Assembly (NCBI RefSeq): GCF_036324505.1
Contig: NC_086361.1
Location: 8,468,328-8,532,327 of the forward strand
Length of the DNA: 64,000 nucleotides
From: Eleginops maclovinus
Taxonomy: Eukaryota > Chordata > Actinopteri > Perciformes > Eleginopidae
Direction of reading: 5' to 3'
The position numbers were made by a program, and so were the translations under genes. The notes below the pieces were generated by a model. It saw nothing but the letters and a program-made list of their open reading frames with translations. It was not told the origin of the DNA and did not search any database. Of the stretch, positions 24,101 to 35,792 are shown in pieces; position 1 is the stretch's first letter; the number at the start of each line of letters is the position of its first letter.

Positions 24101-24777
24101 CCTGGGTGTCATTCTCGACCCCACTCTATCATTCCAGTCCCACATTAACAACATCACTAAATCTGCATTCTACCACCTGAAAAACATCTCAAGACTCCGA
24201 CCCTCACTTTCAGCCTCAGTAACCGAAACCCTCATTCACTGCTTCATCTCCACCCGCCTGGATTATTGCAATGCCATCCTCACAGGTCTCCCCTCAAAAA
24301 CCCTGGACAGACTGCAATATGTACAGAACTCTGCTGCTAGGGTCTTAACTGGCATTAAGCCCTGGCAGCACACCACCCCCACCCTCATGCAGCTCCACTG
24401 GTTACCTGTCAAATTCCGCATCAAATTCAAAATCCTATTACTCACCTACAAGTCCCTCCACGCCCTTGCCCCCCGTTACCTCTCCGACCTCCTACACCCC
24501 TACACCCCCCTGCGGTCCCTCAGGTCCTCTGTCAAGGACCAGCTGGCAGTACCCCGCACCCGACTTAAGACTTTTGGGGACAGGGCCTTTTGTGTGTCTG
24601 CCCCTACCATGTGGAACCAACTCCCCCCACACATCCGCTGTGCCCCCTCAGTTGATTCATTTAAAAAGCACCTCAAGGCACACCTTTTCTCTGAGGCCTA
24701 TGGACTTTAACCCCCTCACAACCCCACCTGGCGCCCTGCGCACTTGCACCCTCACTCACTCTCACACACGCACTCAC

Positions 24778-24809
<32 letters not shown>

Positions 24810-24880
24810 TCTTTGTAAAGCGACCTTGAGAGTCCTGAAAGGCGCTATATAAAATTAATTTATTATTATTATTATTATTA
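21102..24880 (+). mobile_element. L2/CR1-clade LINE, near full length, with frameshifts
   Basis: A long non-LTR element inserted in the Tx1 LINE. Possible TSD ttagaa is at 21096-21101 and 24881-24886. ORF2 is spread over four frames: endonuclease 21412-22390 (LLNTRSLNNKAPLIYEV, LCLTETW, MGDFNIHVD), linker 22389-23150 (SDHLAISFS), RT start 23156-23630 ([24 protein letters not shown]), then 23640-24710 ([42 protein letters not shown]). Breaks fall near 22390, 23145 and 23630. The tail has the L2-like CTTGAGAGTCCTGAAAGGCGC, then TATATAAAA and (TTA)n. The 3' UTR carries a (CA)n tract at 24764-24808. An autonomous ancestor, now inactive if the indels are real. Confidence 0.88.
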
Positions 24881-24886
24881 TTAGAA

Positions 24887-27240
24887 TGCAGCTGCTCTCA
24901 TCTCTCCACACCAAATCAGCCGGGCCGGTAAGATACCTTTGCAAAAACTGCACTCAAAGTGTCTGTTCGGCTGGCCAGGTGGACAAGGCCCTGTCCCCCC
25001 TCGTCTCTAGATAAAAACAGCACCCCCTGTGGCACCCAGTGTAGCCCATCCCAAAAGAAATCTACCAATCTCTTTTGTATTTGGGCCAGTAGGCCTGAGG
25101 GAGGGTCTACACAGGTAAGACGGTGCCACAGTTGGGATGCCACAAGGTTGTTTAAAACCAAAACTCTACCTTTAAAGACATCTGCGGGAGAAGCCACTTC
25201 CATTTGGACAGTTTTTCCTCAATCTTCTCTGTGACGTTCTCCCAATTCTTCTGGACTATATTTGTGTTCCCTACGAACACACCCAGGTACTTTATGCCAT
25301 CTCTTTTCCATGTCATGCCCTGGGGAAGACGTGGGAGACCGACACGACACTCACCGACAGCGAGGGCCTCACTCTTCTTCCAATTGACCCTCGCTGCCCA
25401 TGCTGAACTAAAATCTGTCACAATATTGATTAAAATGTCTGCATCCCTCTGGTCACTAATAAAAACAACGATGTCGTCCGCATACGCAGATAAAACCGTG
25501 TTTCCATTAAAACCAGGTAAAAACAGCCCTTGGAATTTGGAGCGTATTTTGCAGAGGAGGGGTTCTAGGGAGAGTGCATAGAGCCTCCCAGACAGAGCAC
25601 AGCCCTGCCGGACCCTCTACACACTCTAAAAGGAGCACACAGCCCACCGTTGAACTTCAGCACACTCTCAATCTTATTGTACAACACTTTGATCTTAGCT
25701 ATGAAACCAGCGCTGAACCCAAACTTCTCCATTACTTTCCAGAGGAAGCTGTGCTCGACGCGGTCAAAAGACATTTCCTGATCTAGAGAAATCAGACCAG
25801 TATTAATGCCCAATGAGCTGGAGACCTCCAAAACATCTCGAATCAGGTGAACATTGTCCACCATGGACCTGCCGGGCACACAGTAGGTCTGGTCCCGATG
25901 GATGACCTGCTCAATAGCTCTCCCCAGCCTGGTGGCCAAAGCCTTGGACAGAAGCTTGTAATCCACAAACAGCAAAGACACAGGGCGCCAGTTTTTGATG
26001 TCCTGCAAGTTCCCTTTTTTTGGCAGCAGCGTGATCACCGCTCTGCTGCAGGACATTGGCATAGAGCCAGAGGCCAGACTCTCATTAAAAACATCTAACA
26101 GGTCATGAGACAAGATGTCCCAATAGGCTTTAAAAAACTCTACCGAGAGGCCGTCGATGCCAGGAGCCCGCCGTCCCTGCATGCCTTGCAGTGCGGCCTG
26201 CAACTGCTGCGTCGTCAACGGCCCTGCAAGCTGTGAGTTCGCCTCCTCAGAGACCTGAGGTAGTTCCGCACAAAACTCCTCTGAGAGCGTTTCGTCCTCA
26301 TTATACTCGCTCGTGTAAAGGGTGGAATAAAAGCTCACAGCTCGCGTCCTGATCTGGCTTGGCTCTGTTAATTCCTGCCCTGTGTCTGACAGCAGTGAGT
26401 GGATTACCCACCTCTGTCCATTCTTTTCTCCAGGCCGAAGAAGAAACTAGTGGGAGCATCCATCTCATTTATGTTTAGGAACCGGGACCTGACCAGTGCC
26501 CCCTGAACTTTAACGTCAGCAGGCTGGCTAGAGCCATCTTTTTCTCTTTGAGGATTTCAATATATCCTCGATCTCCTGTGGAATCGCTTATTGTTTCTAG
26601 TTCCACTATATCACTCTCCAGGTCTTTCATAGATCTGATGTTGTCCTGTGTGACATTGAGGGTGTGCTGTTGACAGAGCATTTTTATCTCAGTCTTACCA
26701 TGGTCCCACCACTGCCTAAGACTGCTAAACTCTCCCTTCCTCTGTCTAAAAACACTCCAGAAATAAATAAGGGCCTCTTTAAAATGTTTATCAAATGTTA
26801 AAACAAATTAAAATGCCAATAAGCACTTCTCCGTAAAACATTTCTAATAAAAACATTACATAGAAGCAAAGAGTGATCTGTAAAACCAGCAGGGAGTATA
26901 CTGCACATTTTAAAAGTGTTAAAATGATGCTTAAAGCAATAAATGCGATCTAGTCTGGCTGATGAAATCCTATTCTCTCGGATGTGGGACCAGGTGTACT
27001 GCCTATCGTCTGTGTGCATCCTTCTCCATACATCCACCAGGCCGTGGGAGTGGACCAGCTGCCTCAGAGCATGCTGGGAGCGGCTCTGTATGGTTGCGAT
27101 CTAAAGATGCATTTTCCGTACAATTAAATCCCCACCCAAGAATAAAAAATCCTCCGCGACACAGCCGTTTAAAAACATCATTAACTTGACTGAAGGAGCT
27201 TGTGGAGTCCTTCGGTTACAGACAGAAGGGCCTGAAACAT
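24887..27240 (-). mobile_element. Tx1-like LINE ORF2 remnant
   Basis: Read from 27240 down: an endonuclease end (DVWRRMHTDDRQYTW, RISSARLDRIYCF, FTDHSLLLC), the connecting region (26475-26681), the RT (25565-26338: NWRPVSLLFVDYKLLSKAL, GINTGLISLDQEMSFDRV, FGFSAGFIAKIKVLYN), then thumb/C-terminal blocks (25152-25421 and 24916-25203: HWVPQGVLFLSRDEGG). Several frameshifts and stops; catalytic YADD is present only in broken form. This copy lacks the DDE insertion carried by X and Z after ...cccagtgtag (about 25047), so it gives the pre-insertion state. Confidence 0.8.
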
Positions 27241-28080
27241 CAGTAATGCATAGACTGCTGAGAACTTATAGAGCTTTGCTCTGAGACCAACAGCCATGCA
27301 CTGTAAAAAGAGATTTTGCCTGTTTGTTGTTTCAGCATATTATTCTTTGTCATTTTGACAAAGGATTGTTGAAGTAATTGAGATGACATGAAATGTCTAG
27401 TTAAAAACGTCTCAAATGCCAATTTGCAATTACATGCTCACCTGAATTAGTAATGTACGTCAACATGACTTTGGAGGTCATGCAGCTCGACCAACGGATT
27501 GATTACGTCATCGACGTTTTACGCTCTTATCTGTCCCTCCCATCTCCTCTCCCTCACTTTCGAATGCCACTGCAAGGCTACTACTTCATGGGAGCTGAGA
27601 AAGTTGTGAAATCTTTTTCTGAATCACGTACATTTTGGAAAGTAATTTGGAAAGTAATTTTGGAAACTCGAGCAAGGGAACGACGAACGAAGACGTTCAT
27701 GGTGAGTTTGCGTTTGTTTTTTTTTATGTCAAGTTTTCTGTCGAGTTAATGGCGTTTGATGGTGGTTAGCTAACAAGTAATATAAACGCTTGAATTAAGA
27801 TGTGCTGTGCTGTTTTTCCTCCTAACTAAGGAATGTAAGTGTTAAAACAGTTCTTCTCGTGACATTTTGTGTGTTTATTTTGATAATTTTTAGACTAATT
27901 CAGTTAAGAACCTGCAAAATTGCCGTGGGTTTTGCGCCTCGTGCTGTTAGACACATGTTTCAACATATTAGCTATAATTTAGCATATGGGCAGGCTACAC
28001 GTGTGTAACGTGCACATATGCTAATGTATATTGGCTAACTTGTCTAAAATAGGCTAACAGCGGTGGCTGAACAGTTTTAC
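27241..28080. other. Non-coding region, possible 5' end of the downstream gene
   Basis: No recognised protein. A 99-codon plus-strand ORF (27453-27749) contains a good GTGAGT donor after acgttcatg (about 27700), so it could be an untranslated or short first exon. Its translation resembles nothing I know. The remainder is AT-rich. Confidence 0.25.
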
Positions 28081-28980
28081 AGTTGTTTTAAGAAACTCCA
28101 TCATGTAACACTTGCATCTTTATTCTGATATAGATTTGTCGCTGACTGTCCACAACCGTCCTAGGTTACATTGCCACACTCGAACTGTCCTAGCACCACT
28201 TCTCCTGACTTGCAGACCACCCAAGGTAAGACTCCGACTAGCAGACTTTAAACCGGGTATAATTAAAATAGTTATGGTTTTTAGTTGTAACCGCTCCGCT
28301 TTCTAAGATTAGTTATGGTTTTTAGTTGTAAACCGCTCAGCTTTCTAGTTTCAGTTAATTAAATGCTCAGTTATTTTACCACCAAATTACAATTTGTGAA
28401 TGATATTTAGAATAAGTTATTTCCAAGAGAACACAATTTAATGGCTTCAAACACAATATAATGTCAAGTTCAACTGCTGTATAAAAGCAATTTAGCGCTC
28501 GTGTTCGTGAGAATGTCTGAAAATCCTCACGCTTGTGGTTCTCTGTGGCTCGTGGCTGCGGCCGAACCACAGCCTTGGTTAACGTATGTTAGCTAATATG
28601 CACGTGTGAAGCCTGCACAATGCTATCGTATATTAGCTAACTTGTCTAACAGCTGTGGCTGAACAGTTTTACAGTTGTTTAACGAAGCTCCATCATGTAG
28701 CACTATTGCATCTTTATTTCTGATATAGATTTGTTGCTGACTGTCCACAACCGTACTAAGTTACATTGCCACACTCAAACTGTCCTAGCCCCACTTCTCC
28801 TGGACGTGCAGACAACCCAAGGTAAGACTCCGACTAGCAGACTTTAAAACCGCGTCATTAATTAATATGAGTTATCGTTTTTAGTTGTAACCTCTCTGCT
28901 TTCTAGTTTCAGTTAATAAATGCTCAGATATGCTACCACCAAATTAAATTGTGTGAATGATATTTAGAATAAATCAGTAT
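28081..28980 (+). repeat. Direct duplication of an exon-like block, offset about 595 bp
   Basis: The block around 28090-28370 recurs around 28680-28960 with scattered differences (shared: ctgactgtccacaaccgt, gttacattgccacactc, ctccgactagcagacttt). In both copies the match includes acccaag|GTAAGACTCC, a consensus splice donor (after 28225 and 28821). This could be a duplicated 5' exon of the gene downstream, or part of a tandem repeat. Confidence 0.6.
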
Positions 28981-29157
28981 AATTAAGAAATGATATTTGT
29001 GAATTATATTTAGAATAAATCAGTATAATTAAGAAATGATATTTGTGAATGATATTTAGAATCAGTATAATTAAGCAATATAGCGCTCGTGTTCGTGAGA
29101 AGGATGTCCACCGACTGTCTCACGAACACAAGCGCTATATTGCTTAATTATACTGAT
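28950..29157. repeat. Short tandem repeat leading into a 40-bp-arm hairpin
   Basis: Units of about 46 bp (gtgaatgatatttagaataa, then atcagtataattaag) repeat two to three times. The last runs into an inverted repeat: left arm 29061-29100 and right arm 29118-29157 pair at 39 of 40 positions around a 17-nt loop. Confidence 0.85.
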
Positions 29158-29438
29158 GATGCTAGTGGTGTCTGTACTGGATGGGTTAAGGAAGGTGAGG
29201 GTATCCCATGAGTTATGGAAAGGTGGCCTGAAAACAAGTAATATGAAGGTGTAGAAAAATATTGTTTATAGAAAGAAAATGTGGTGAAAGAAATATGATA
29301 TTGATGAGTTTATCTGAACAATTTGTAATAATATTTATTACTGCGTTTATTCTTTTCATCTTTTAGGTCTACCTGATGACAATTGTAGCCATTTGTGCTT
29401 CGTTATTTGCGTGTATTTATTTTGATGTTGAATGAAAG
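29158..29438. other. Intergenic or intronic sequence, nothing recognised
   Basis: AT-rich. It contains a possible acceptor (catcttttag at about 29366) before the decayed gene that follows. Confidence 0.4.
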
Positions 29439-32078
29439 TTGACTTGTAAGTGTGTATACTTTTTTTTGGGAAATCGTCAGAGAATCATTCAACATTATCC
29501 AAAGTATCCACAGACATTATGGAAGAAATTGTCCTTACCCTGCATTACAATGCCTGTGCACAAGTATTTCAGTGCAAATCTATTTGCGCGCATCCACTTG
29601 AAAGAGCATGGCTCATTGGGCAGAGTAGTGTCTTGTGAATTTAAAGTTAAATGCTTGTTGTGTGACTGAAAGAATCAGTGAGCCTAAAAAATATATTGCT
29701 CACCGTGGGAAACATCTGAGGAAGGAATAACGGGGAGCGGCCTTTTAACCATGTCGTTCAAATCACAGTTTATTCTATTTTACATCACACAAGTCCCGTT
29801 GTCACAACATTCTTACTTTAAAAGACTTAAAACCCGAATTACTGTCCAAGGTTGTGAAATTGAGAATTAACAGAATGTGAAACAGCTGAAACGCATTCAG
29901 ATGTTGATGACAATGATTTTCATGTGTTACTTGATAATTCAGATATTCAACCAGAACACCTTGACATCACTCAAAAAATTCAGGAAAGGCTAGCATCATT
30001 ACTTCTTGCGAATGCAAGCAGTTCTGCATGTTTCCAAAGTAGCCACAAATGAAATAGTCAGTGAAATTTATGACATCGGTGTTTTGATTGGCGAACTAAC
30101 TGAGTATACAGTAAAGGATGTCCTAAAGCAGCACTGTTGTAATATTGATGAAAATACTATAACTTTAGTAACAGATGCCTTACTCAGCCTCAGTCCACTT
30201 GGCCCTATTTCCAGAGTGGGTGTTTGGGATAGATTATAAAAGATTGTCTTATTCAAAGAAAAAGGTGGTGTGATAGAGCCAGTTGAATATGTTTGGATTT
30301 GCCATTAAAGAAAACGTTTGTTTATGTCCCAATTCTAAAACATTGCAAAAATGGTTAAGTAGAGGGGATGTTATTGACAAGATTTTGGAAGACACGAGTA
30401 CAGACTCCCAAACTGGCCATTACAGGACCGTATTTGATGGATCATATTCGAAAGAGAACCCACTTCTGTCTGGGGAGGATAAAAGTATTTCTTTAGGTCT
30501 GTATATTGATGACTTTGAAGTCTGTAACCCTTTAGGCACTTCAAGAAAAAAGCATAAATTGTGTGCAGTATACTGGGTGATTGCAAATTTACCTGCTAGG
30601 TACAGATCATCATTGCTAGCATATACCTTGCTCCGTTATGTAGAAGTGTTGATGTTAAGACATTTGGATACGAGAGGATTCTTGAACCACTTTTAAGAGA
30701 TATCAAACTTTTTGAAAATCAAGGATTTTCATTAGCAGATTGGGAACCAGTATTAGGGGTACAGTGCTGTATGTGTCATCTGATAATTTGGGAGCACATT
30801 CACTTAGTGGTTTTCAGGAGTCATTTATTGTTGACAAGTTTTGTCGTTTTTGTTTAGTCAGCCGTAGTGACTTGCAGAGTTGTTCTGTGCAAAGGTCATC
30901 ATTCTTATTGAGAACCCAAGAATCCTTCAATGAGAAAGTTTCCAGGCTGAGGAGAATGAACACTTGACAAAACGTGGATGGAGTGAAAAGAGACTGTGTA
31001 TTAAACAAAGGAGCGGACGTTCATTGTATAAACAGGGTTTCCCCCTACTTTTTGCATGACCTTCTAGATGGTATTGTGCTCTCTCGAGCTGTGTTTGTGT
31101 TTAAAAAAAAAACTAATTAGAACTGAAATTACTTTACTGTGGATTATTGAATAATTTGTACACGTTTTTCCCGTAATTTTCAGACAGAACTAACCGTCCA
31201 CGACATTTTCAGAGAAAGTGCTTTTGAAGAAACTATTGGAGGCAACGCCTTGAGAATTGGCTCTTTTAGTTTGTTGCCTCAGTCATAGGGGTTGTCGTTC
31301 CAGAAAATGATGATGCAGGTCTGTTATTCTGAGCTTAAAGACATAGGTGGAACTCTTGCCTCACCTCCTTGTCAGAGAAAGCCCTTTGTTTACCATCGAT
31401 GCCAAAATAAAGTAACACAGAAACTAATTGCGAAATGTGTTTCCAGACTTGAGACGGAAACCCAAACTCCATTGCTAACACTACACTCTTTTAATTCCTC
31501 TGCTTTGAACCACTTGTAGATGTTTTGGACGCTACGGTTTGAAGCGAAACATAGCTATTTCAAGAAAGTGGTTATGAACGTCAAAACTTCAAAACAGTCT
31601 ATTAACTCTTTCTCTCAGACTTGAGGCGGAGGAGGGGGGCATACAACCTGGAACTGCCCCTGCTTGTTTAAACCCACATGGAAGTACAAGGAGTAGCAAA
31701 TTTTCTCTGGACATTCTGACTCTACATTAAGCAAATTATGAGAAACAATGTGGAACTCTGAACAGTGGTATCTCTGGCCACAACTGCTTACATACATGAA
31801 CTAGATATACCCGGGGGAAAGTTTGTGTCAGTGGGAAGTACAAGTGGACTTTCCTGATTTTTGAAGATTGTGCTGTGGTTGCTGTATGCACAAGCTATCT
31901 TTCTCTTGATATTTCTCAGCCTGGTATTGGAGCCCTACGTTTACGAAGTCCTTCAAGAGAGTCCCTGCCCAACCTGATGGTAGCTGAACTGAAGAGTTGA
32001 ACCATTACATTCCATTGTCAGCATACACTGTGAAGGACGACATCTAATTTCCCCTAAAGCATTTCTTGTACTTAAGGT
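29439..32078 (+). pseudogene. Decayed transposase-like gene of a multicopy teleost family
   Basis: Pieces in all three forward frames, in a consistent order: 29500-29670 (ISVQIYLRAHLKEHGSLG region), 30006-30239 (EIVSEIYDIGVLIGELTEY, ITLVTDALLSLSPLGP), 30283-30696 (GLYIDDFEVCNPLGTSRKKH, KLCAVYWVIANLPARYRSS), 30760-30960 (DNLGAHSLSGFQESFIVDKF, CRFC), 31010-31100 (VSPYFLHDLLDGIVLSRAV), about 31200-31330 (ETIGGNALRIGSFSLLP, VPENDD), 31520-31620 (FEAKHSYFKKVVMNVKTS) and 31800-32075 (EPYVYEVLQE...LPNLMVAELKS). The DDFE.CNPLGTSRKKHK block is, from memory, a hallmark of a repetitive uncharacterised fish family thought to be transposon-derived; I cannot name its superfamily. Repeated frameshifts and stops make it a pseudogene unless the consensus has indel errors. 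The last piece ends at a GTAAGC donor (32077). Confidence 0.65.
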
Positions 32079-32658
32079 AAGCTTTTTATTTATATACAGT
32101 GGTATAATCTCTTATCTATATATATATCCTCTCAGAATTGAGTACCCACAAGCATTTTTCTAGAATACTGATCTTTTGATGACAACAACAACACACTTTG
32201 CCCTGCATTGTAAAGAAGTGGTACATTCTGTAGTAAATAGTCTAAATTTGTATGTCCCTTATAATTAACAAACAGCTGGCAACGTAATGAGTACACCCTG
32301 TGAATAATGTACCCAAAGTGTCAATATTGTGTGGCCACCATTATTTTCTTTTTTCACCATTAAAGTGTCATTTCTTCAGGGTTGTCCATCAAAAGATAAA
32401 GATTTTAGAAAAAAGCGCCAGGCTCTACTCAAGTCTGTGAAATAACCTGTGTGTGTGTGTGAGAAGATTATTTCACATTATGGTTCAAGTTGGATCATAT
32501 CAGATCCCGCCCCAACCAAAATCGCACTCCAAATCCTGATCATGACTACATGATGTTTCCGCCTTTATTTCCTTTTGGAGAAACCTTGAAAATGTGTATG
32601 CCTTAATAATGACCACACGCTCAGTCTGTGATATAATGTTCTAATTATTTATTTTTAG
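32079..32658 (+). other. Intron or spacer between the two gene remnants
   Basis: AT-rich, starting with GTAAGC and ending in ATTTTTAG before the next exon. No coding content was recognised. Confidence 0.4.
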
Positions 32659-34943
32659 ACCAGGTTCGTCATGCTGCTGCGCATCATTTTGAGAGAAGAT
32701 GATATTAGAAAAGTTAACATTGAAAAACTTGCCTGAGAATGTGGATGAGTTCTACTTAACCATAAGGACCAAACTTGGACTGGAGGGAGACTTCGTGCTC
32801 AGTATCAAGACCCTGACTTTGGGAATGACCTGTGCAATTTAAGTTGCATGTCAGAACTTCCAAAAGAGAAAGCAACTTTGAAAGTGTGCACCAAGGTACG
32901 TGAATGTTACCACACAGACTCAACTTTAGACACAGCAAGTCTGTCATCATCTTCCCTTGAGGAGGCCCTTCTGGTCTCAAAACCCGTCAGTTGCCTCAGC
33001 CATTTGTCATTTCTGCCTTTTCGTATGATGTGGAGTTAAAGCTGAAGCAAGGAAATGAAGCCTACAATAGAGATGGGAACCCTTCTGGACATATCCAAAA
33101 ACATGAAGTCTGACATTTTAGACAAATTAGCAGAAGCCATGTATGCGTACAATCCCTACCCCACACGTGAAGACTTTGATAATGTGGCCCAAGCTCTCGT
33201 TCAAAAACATCCTTGTCTGAAGGAACCTGGCTCCGACCGTGGGTGGTATTGCTGGAAGTTTAGCTTGCAATTCAAAATGGCCAACTTCCGCCAGAAGCTG
33301 CGAGTGGCCGGGTGCTCCGAAGTCATGATCAATGCCCGTACCTCTGGACCACATTCAAAAAAACTCAAGAGGGCCAAAAAATCTGAAGTGAACTTTCTGC
33401 CAGGTAAGACACTGAAGACGGCATAGGCTATTATTACATTTGTAAAAAGGCATAGCCTGGGAGTGCGTTTACTTTCTCCTCACTTACTATTTCCCTTGTT
33501 TACGCACCCAAACCCATTCATTTTAATTTTAGTTGAGCGCACCATTCCTCTCTTCTTGCCAGATTTTCCAGACGGGAAAGCCCAATGTGACCTTGAAATG
33601 GAGAGGTCTGCCTTGGTCGTTGAGATGAAGAAAAGAAAAATTGATTGGAAGCAAACTGGTAAAATGATGACGAGTACTTTCCGCTGCGGAGAAAAGAAAT
33701 AATTGAAGATGAGCCTTTTGTGGAACAAGTCAAAGAAAGGTGGCCAGCCTTGTTCACAGAACAGCAGGTAAAGAAAGACATGGTTTCTTAAATGAGATTT
33801 CGCTCTAGTTTTGATTATGTGAAGTGGGGTTATACAGGGGTTAAAGTTATCTGTTGCTACAGTGAAAATCAGTCAGTTGGTCACTATCAATCAGATTACT
33901 TTTTGTGCTTTAATCCCTGGATTATGAGGTATTTGCCCATAGTTAGTTAATTTCTACAGTAGATGGCGGCCAGCACATCTGTTTGGAGAAATGGCAGGAG
34001 AACCAGTGTCAGAACCTTAGCCGTGCATAGCTGTGGACCAGGTCGGCAGTGAAATGTACTTCTGACATCTAAAATAATGGATATCAGATTATGCTATGTT
34101 TAGAATATCCACATCACCTTGCTGTCTGACTTGTATTCTGGTGCCTGTCTCTGCATCTCCAAACTGGGTGTGTTCTGACAAGGATATACTGTGAGGACTT
34201 CATTGGCTATGAATAAATACCTCCTACAATCGCACTAATTTGAGCTATGTTGTGAGGTTGATGAATTGATTCAAAGTGTCCAGTTTAAAGCACCAATTTA
34301 CAAGCAGTCATTGTCATTTCTTTCCCCCTGACCCGCAGATTGAAGCAGAATTTGCTCGGCTTACATACGTTGACCTGAAGAGCTCCTTCTTCTCTGGGCT
34401 GGACCAGTACCTGACAAGGTTCCTTGAGCTGTACAAAGCCAAGAGTAGCATCGTGGGATTGACCAGGCTGATGAGCTGTCTTAATGATGATGTAAGTGTT
34501 CAAATGGTTCCATGCTTCTCACATTTCATGTTATCATCTTCGACACCATATACAGTCCAGGGAGGAACTTTCACTAATGTTTGAATTTGACAGCACTGTT
34601 CCCATTTGTGCTGCAATGTTCCCAGCCTGACCTGTACCTGATGTGTTCAGACTAAAGTTTGTTATGTATACATATGGCTCTCCCCGAGGTTATATTGATA
34701 TTGAAGGACTGGCCTTGTTATGGGTTTTTATATACCTGGGTTTACATTTTGATACTGTATTTAAGTAATATTTTTATCAGTTTACAAACAGATGGCGCTC
34801 GATATACATTAGGTGGTGTGCTGTTCATTTATTTATTCCTCTATTGAATTCAGAGCTCCACACAAACAAAGAGGACCATTGTTCTACTGGGCCTTCCCCA
34901 CTTCCTTAAAGAAGATCCCTCACGTGTATTTAAGACAATACAG

Positions 34944-35534
34944 GTAAGAATACTTCAATGTCTTTATTAAAATGATCAGGAACAAGTTCATTTAAACTGG
35001 TCTGTAGGTTCTGCAAAGTGATACCTACTCAAGCATACTTAATAAATATGTTCTTGCCACCGCCAACAACACCCCACACCCTCAAACATCACTGCTCTAC
35101 TCCACACCCTCACTCCACTACCCCTTTGCCAACACCACCCCACACACAAACATCACTCCAATACCGAGCCCCCACTGTGATTCCTCACGCCACACTCTCA
35201 AACCCCCCTGCCAGTGCCACCCCATGTCTTTCCACAAAGTATAATAGGACTTGTCACAAACCACGCTATTCTTCAATTCTAGACTATACCTCGTGCTATA
35301 GAGCGCTGATATCCCAAAAAATAGTTAAGCATTCAAGAGCAATGCCATTGCTCCTCACCATTGTCCAAAGGCAACAGTTTGGCAGTTTTATAAATTGTTT
35401 AAAGATAAATGTAAAAGCATTGTGCTTTAGAATAGACATGATGGAAGATATATCCTTGTAACATGGTTGTAGATGCCAACATTGAACTGGTCTTTAAGTA
35501 AGATATTTTTTGCTCTCTTTCAAATCTTGTCTAG
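34944..35534 (+). other. Intron of the SAMD3-like gene
   Basis: Donor GTAAGA at 34944 and acceptor TTGTCTAG at 35534. Includes a C/A-rich stretch (35050-35230) that yields a Pro/Thr/His-rich ORF with no family resemblance. Confidence 0.55.
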
Positions 35535-35679
35535 GCCACAGATGATCAAGCCACGGTCTGTAAGGGTATGAAAGTCGGTGTTTTGATGGTGAAAGACGGA
35601 GAAGAGGACATTGCCACAGCAGTCGTCCTTGAGGAAGAAGTGATCTTGCCCGAAGTGAAGGACGTCCCTCATGCCATTG

Positions 35680-35686
35680 CCTTGCT
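35680..35686. repeat. Target-site duplication of the outer LINE (left copy)
   Basis: ccttgct at 35680-35686 recurs at 42359-42365, flanking the composite insertion. The SAMD3-like reading frame continues across the pair when the insert is ignored. Confidence 0.7.
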
Positions 35687-35792
35687 TTAAGATGGCGCCG
35701 AGGATGGCTGCCGTGTCTCGAGCTCCTCAACAACTCCACATCTTAGTGTTTTTATTGTTTTACTTTGTTGGTTGTTAACTTTTTTTTGCAAC

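Noticed and set aside
24466..24852. 128-codon ORF over the L2 C-terminus
   Set aside because: Alternative frame of L2 ORF2 running into the (CA)n tract.
35018..35461. 147-codon ORF rich in Pro, Thr and His
   Set aside because: Low-complexity C/A-rich intron sequence between good splice sites.
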